From positions 4,475,001 to 4,539,000 of the forward strand of contig NC_087158.1 of NCBI RefSeq assembly GCF_035594125.1: a DNA stretch of 64,000 bases, written 5' to 3'. This DNA is from Scylla paramamosain (taxonomy: Eukaryota > Arthropoda > Malacostraca > Decapoda > Portunidae). Each line of letters begins with the position of its first letter. The stretch's first letter is position 1. The notes under the pieces were generated by a model. It was not told where the DNA came from, made no database searches, and saw nothing but the letters and a program-made list of their open reading frames with translations. Shown piece by piece: positions 62,264-64,000 of the stretch. The position numbers were made by a program, and so were the translations under genes.

Positions 62264-64000
62264 ATGGCATCAACACAGCGGTACAAACAAGAACAAGTGG
62301 AGAAAGCTGTGGAGCTGGTAAGATCTAAACAGATGTCCCTGAATGCCGCCTCCAAAACTTTTGGTATCCCTTACGCCACCCTTGGGGATAAGGTCAGGGG
62401 AAGAAGACCTATGCAGCCTGCTCCCAAAACAGTTCTGTCAATGGAAGAGGAGAAGAAGCTAGTAGATTGGCTGATTGAAGTGCCTCAACGAGGTTTTGGA
62501 CGGACCAAAGATGACCTCAAAGACATGGTGAAAACCATTCTCGATGATAGGGAAGAGAGGACTGTCTTCAAAAACAACCGCCCTGGAAAGGATTGGATGC
62601 GAGCCTTTTTCAAGAGGCATCCAGAGATACGGGAAAGAATTGGACAACCACTTGGCCGTGAGAGAGCAATTGTGACAAAGGATGCTCTAGGTGAATGGTT
62701 TCAGCAAATGAAACATTACCTGGACACCATCGATCCCACTTTGTTGACCTCTCCTGACCGGATCTTTAATGCTGATGAAAGTGGTTTTAATATACGAGTA
62801 TGTCCAAAGACAAAGAGAATCATCAGCATGACAGGAGCAAAACACGTTTACTCTGTCACAAGTGGCACACGGCAGCAAGTGACAATGTTGGCCTGCTCCT
62901 CTGCCATGGGGCAGTACCTTCCACCGCTGCTGATATTTCCCTACACCAGAGATCCTCGCTTCAATGCGTTGGAAGGTTTTGAAGAGGCTTTTTTTAAAAA
63001 AACTCCAAATGGTTGGATCACTGAGGTGGTCTTTCTTAGCTTTCTGAGGGACATCTTCATTCCCAAATTGGGAGAAAAGCGACCAGTGGTGCTGTTTGTG
63101 GATGGCCATTCCAGCCATCATTCCCTGGCAATCAGCACGCTGTGTAACGAAAATGGTGTCATCCTTTACTGCCTGAAGGCGCATGCCAGTCACCTTATCC
63201 AGCCACTGGATCAAGCTTTCTTTGGGGCAATCAAACTAGCATGGAGTGAAGCCGTCAGAAAGTTTCAGTACCAAACTGGAGAGAGTGTCACCATGTGCAC
63301 GTTTGCCCGCACACTAAAGAAAGCTTGGGACACTACAGCACGACCAGAGCTTGCTTACAAGGGATTTGTTAAGTCTGGGATCTATCCTTTTAACCCTGAG
63401 GTTGTACTCAACTCAGACAAGCTGAAGCCAAGCTGCAGTTTCTCCAGCGCTGCTCCAGTCACTCTCCCTACCTCAGCATCTTTTGGCATCACTGCTCTTC
63501 CCGCATGTACCCCAACAATCTCAACCTCTGTTCCTTCTGCTTCACCAGCAGCCAAATCCAAGTTCCCTGGGCCAGAACAAAGAACTCCCACTCTCTCAGC
63601 ATTCTCCAACATTTTTGAGCTGATGAAGCTGAGCCTGTCATTAGGGGAAGGAACAACTCTAAAATTCATGAAGCGGTACGAGGAGCGATACGACATGGAT
63701 GACCCACCCTATGAAGACTGGAAGGTGTTGTTGGAGAAAACCTTACAGCCTGCCTCACAGTCCCTGCCTTCCACATCCCAGCCTGCCTCACAACCCCTGC
63801 CTTCCACATACCAGGCTGCCTCACAAACCCTGCCTTCCACATCCCAGCCTGCCTCACAACCCCTGCTTTACACATCCCAGCCTGCCTCACAACCCCTGCC
63901 TTCCACATCCCAGCCTGCCTCACAACCCCTGCCTTCCACATCCCAGCCTGCCTCACAACCCCTGCCTTACACATCCCAGCCTGCCTCACAACCCTTGCCT
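62264..64000 (+). CDS. pogo/Tigger-type transposase (jerky-like), open at window end
   Basis: The frame is uninterrupted for 579 codons and leaves the window. The N-terminus (MASTQRYKQEQVEKAVELVR ... ASKTFGIPYATLGDKVRGRR, residues about 5-48) is a pipsqueak-type helix-turn-helix. Residues about 60-125 form a CENP-B-type DNA-binding region (EEEKKLVDWLIEVPQRGFGR; KDWMRAFFKRHPEIRERIG). The DDE_1 nuclease core has FNADESGFNI (Asp171), VVLFVDGHSSHHS (Asp280) and LIQPLDQAFFGAI (Asp316), so the catalytic DD35D set is complete. A Ser/Pro linker leads into an 11-residue repeat tail from residue 495. It is either an active or recent Tigger-like transposon gene or a domesticated copy in intron 3 of the hnRNP U-like gene, same strand. 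Confidence 0.92.
   Translation, partial: MASTQRYKQEQVEKAVELVRSKQMSLNAASKTFGIPYATLGDKVRGRRPMQPAPKTVLSMEEEKKLVDWLIEVPQRGFGRTKDDLKDMVKTILDDREERTVFKNNRPGKDWMRAFFKRHPEIRERIGQPLGRERAIVTKDALGEWFQQMKHYLDTIDPTLLTSPDRIFNADESGFNIRVCPKTKRIISMTGAKHVYSVTSGTRQQVTMLACSSAMGQYLPPLLIFPYTRDPRFNALEGFEEAFFKKTPNGWITEVVFLSFLRDIFIPKLGEKRPVVLFVDGHSSHHSLAISTLCNENGVILYCLKAHASHLIQPLDQAFFGAIKLAWSEAVRKFQYQTGESVTMCTFARTLKKAWDTTARPELAYKGFVKSGIYPFNPEVVLNSDKLKPSCSFSSAAPVTLPTSASFGITALPACTPTISTSVPSASPAAKSKFPGPEQRTPTLSAFSNIFELMKLSLSLGEGTTLKFMKRYEERYDMDDPPYEDWKVLLEKTLQPASQSLPSTSQPASQPLPSTYQAASQTLPSTSQPASQPLLYTSQPASQPLPSTSQPASQPLPSTSQPASQPLPYTSQPASQPLP
63746..64000 (+). repeat. 33-bp coding minisatellite at the transposase C-terminus
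   Basis: Units of CAGCCTGCCTCACAACCCCT plus GCCTTCCACATCC repeat every 33 bases, nearly eight units to the window end, each encoding QPASQPLPSTS with a few substitutions. The frame stays open through all units. Confidence 0.95.

Overview
This is AT-rich eukaryotic nuclear DNA, very probably from an arthropod and most likely a decapod crustacean. That is an inference from three things: many long perfect (CT)n, (TA)n and (TG)n tracts, scattered TTAGG-type telomere-like motifs, and the mix of LINE, Ty3/Gypsy, BEL/Pao, PIF/Harbinger and pogo elements. No bacterial operon, CRISPR array, tRNA or rRNA gene was recognised.

One host gene is clear. From about 31.0 kb onward on the + strand there is an hnRNP U-like (SAP-domain) RNA/chromatin-binding protein gene. 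Three coding exons are visible (31,009-31,144; 38,475-38,822; 57,512-57,778), all joined by phase-1 GT-AG introns of 7.3 and 18.7 kb. Its SPRY and later exons are not seen, so the third intron is either longer than 6.2 kb or the gene continues past the window.

Almost everything else is mobile DNA. 0.3-3.5 kb: a broken BEL/Pao element (- strand) with an 11-codon minisatellite in its gag-like gene. 3.56-6.08 kb: a 5'-truncated Ty3/Gypsy element (- strand) with its 3' LTR. 6.6-10.4 kb: two LINE remnants arranged head to head. 11.65-23.41 kb: an I/Jockey-type LINE with ORF1 zinc knuckles, RT and RNase H, split cleanly by a 6.1-kb Ty3/Gypsy element (15,658-21,763) that has a nearly intact pol and a 4-bp CCTT target duplication. 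24.1-27.2 kb: a Mutator-like transposase remnant, a 623-bp Harbinger-type MITE and a fragment of another repetitive protein family. 27.2-30.7 kb: low-complexity sequence.

Intron 2 of the host gene holds a multi-level nest. A CR1-like LINE (43.1-55.4 kb) is split by an 8.3-kb PIF/Harbinger element (45.7-54.0 kb). That element's own transposase gene is split by a second, intact-looking 3.4-kb Harbinger element (46,831-50,276, TTA target duplication). A LINE-A copy (51.2-53.4 kb) is also inserted in the outer element. In the inner element the transposase and its MADF/BESS partner gene lie on opposite strands with interlocked exons: each gene's intron contains an exon of the other.

The last 6 kb hold piggyBac-like ends, an inverted pair of LINE-A fragments, and an intact pogo/Tigger-type transposase gene with a spliced 5' leader. 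This gene runs open off the window end inside another 33-bp coding minisatellite. LINE-A recurs at five places in the window, so it is probably abundant in this genome.
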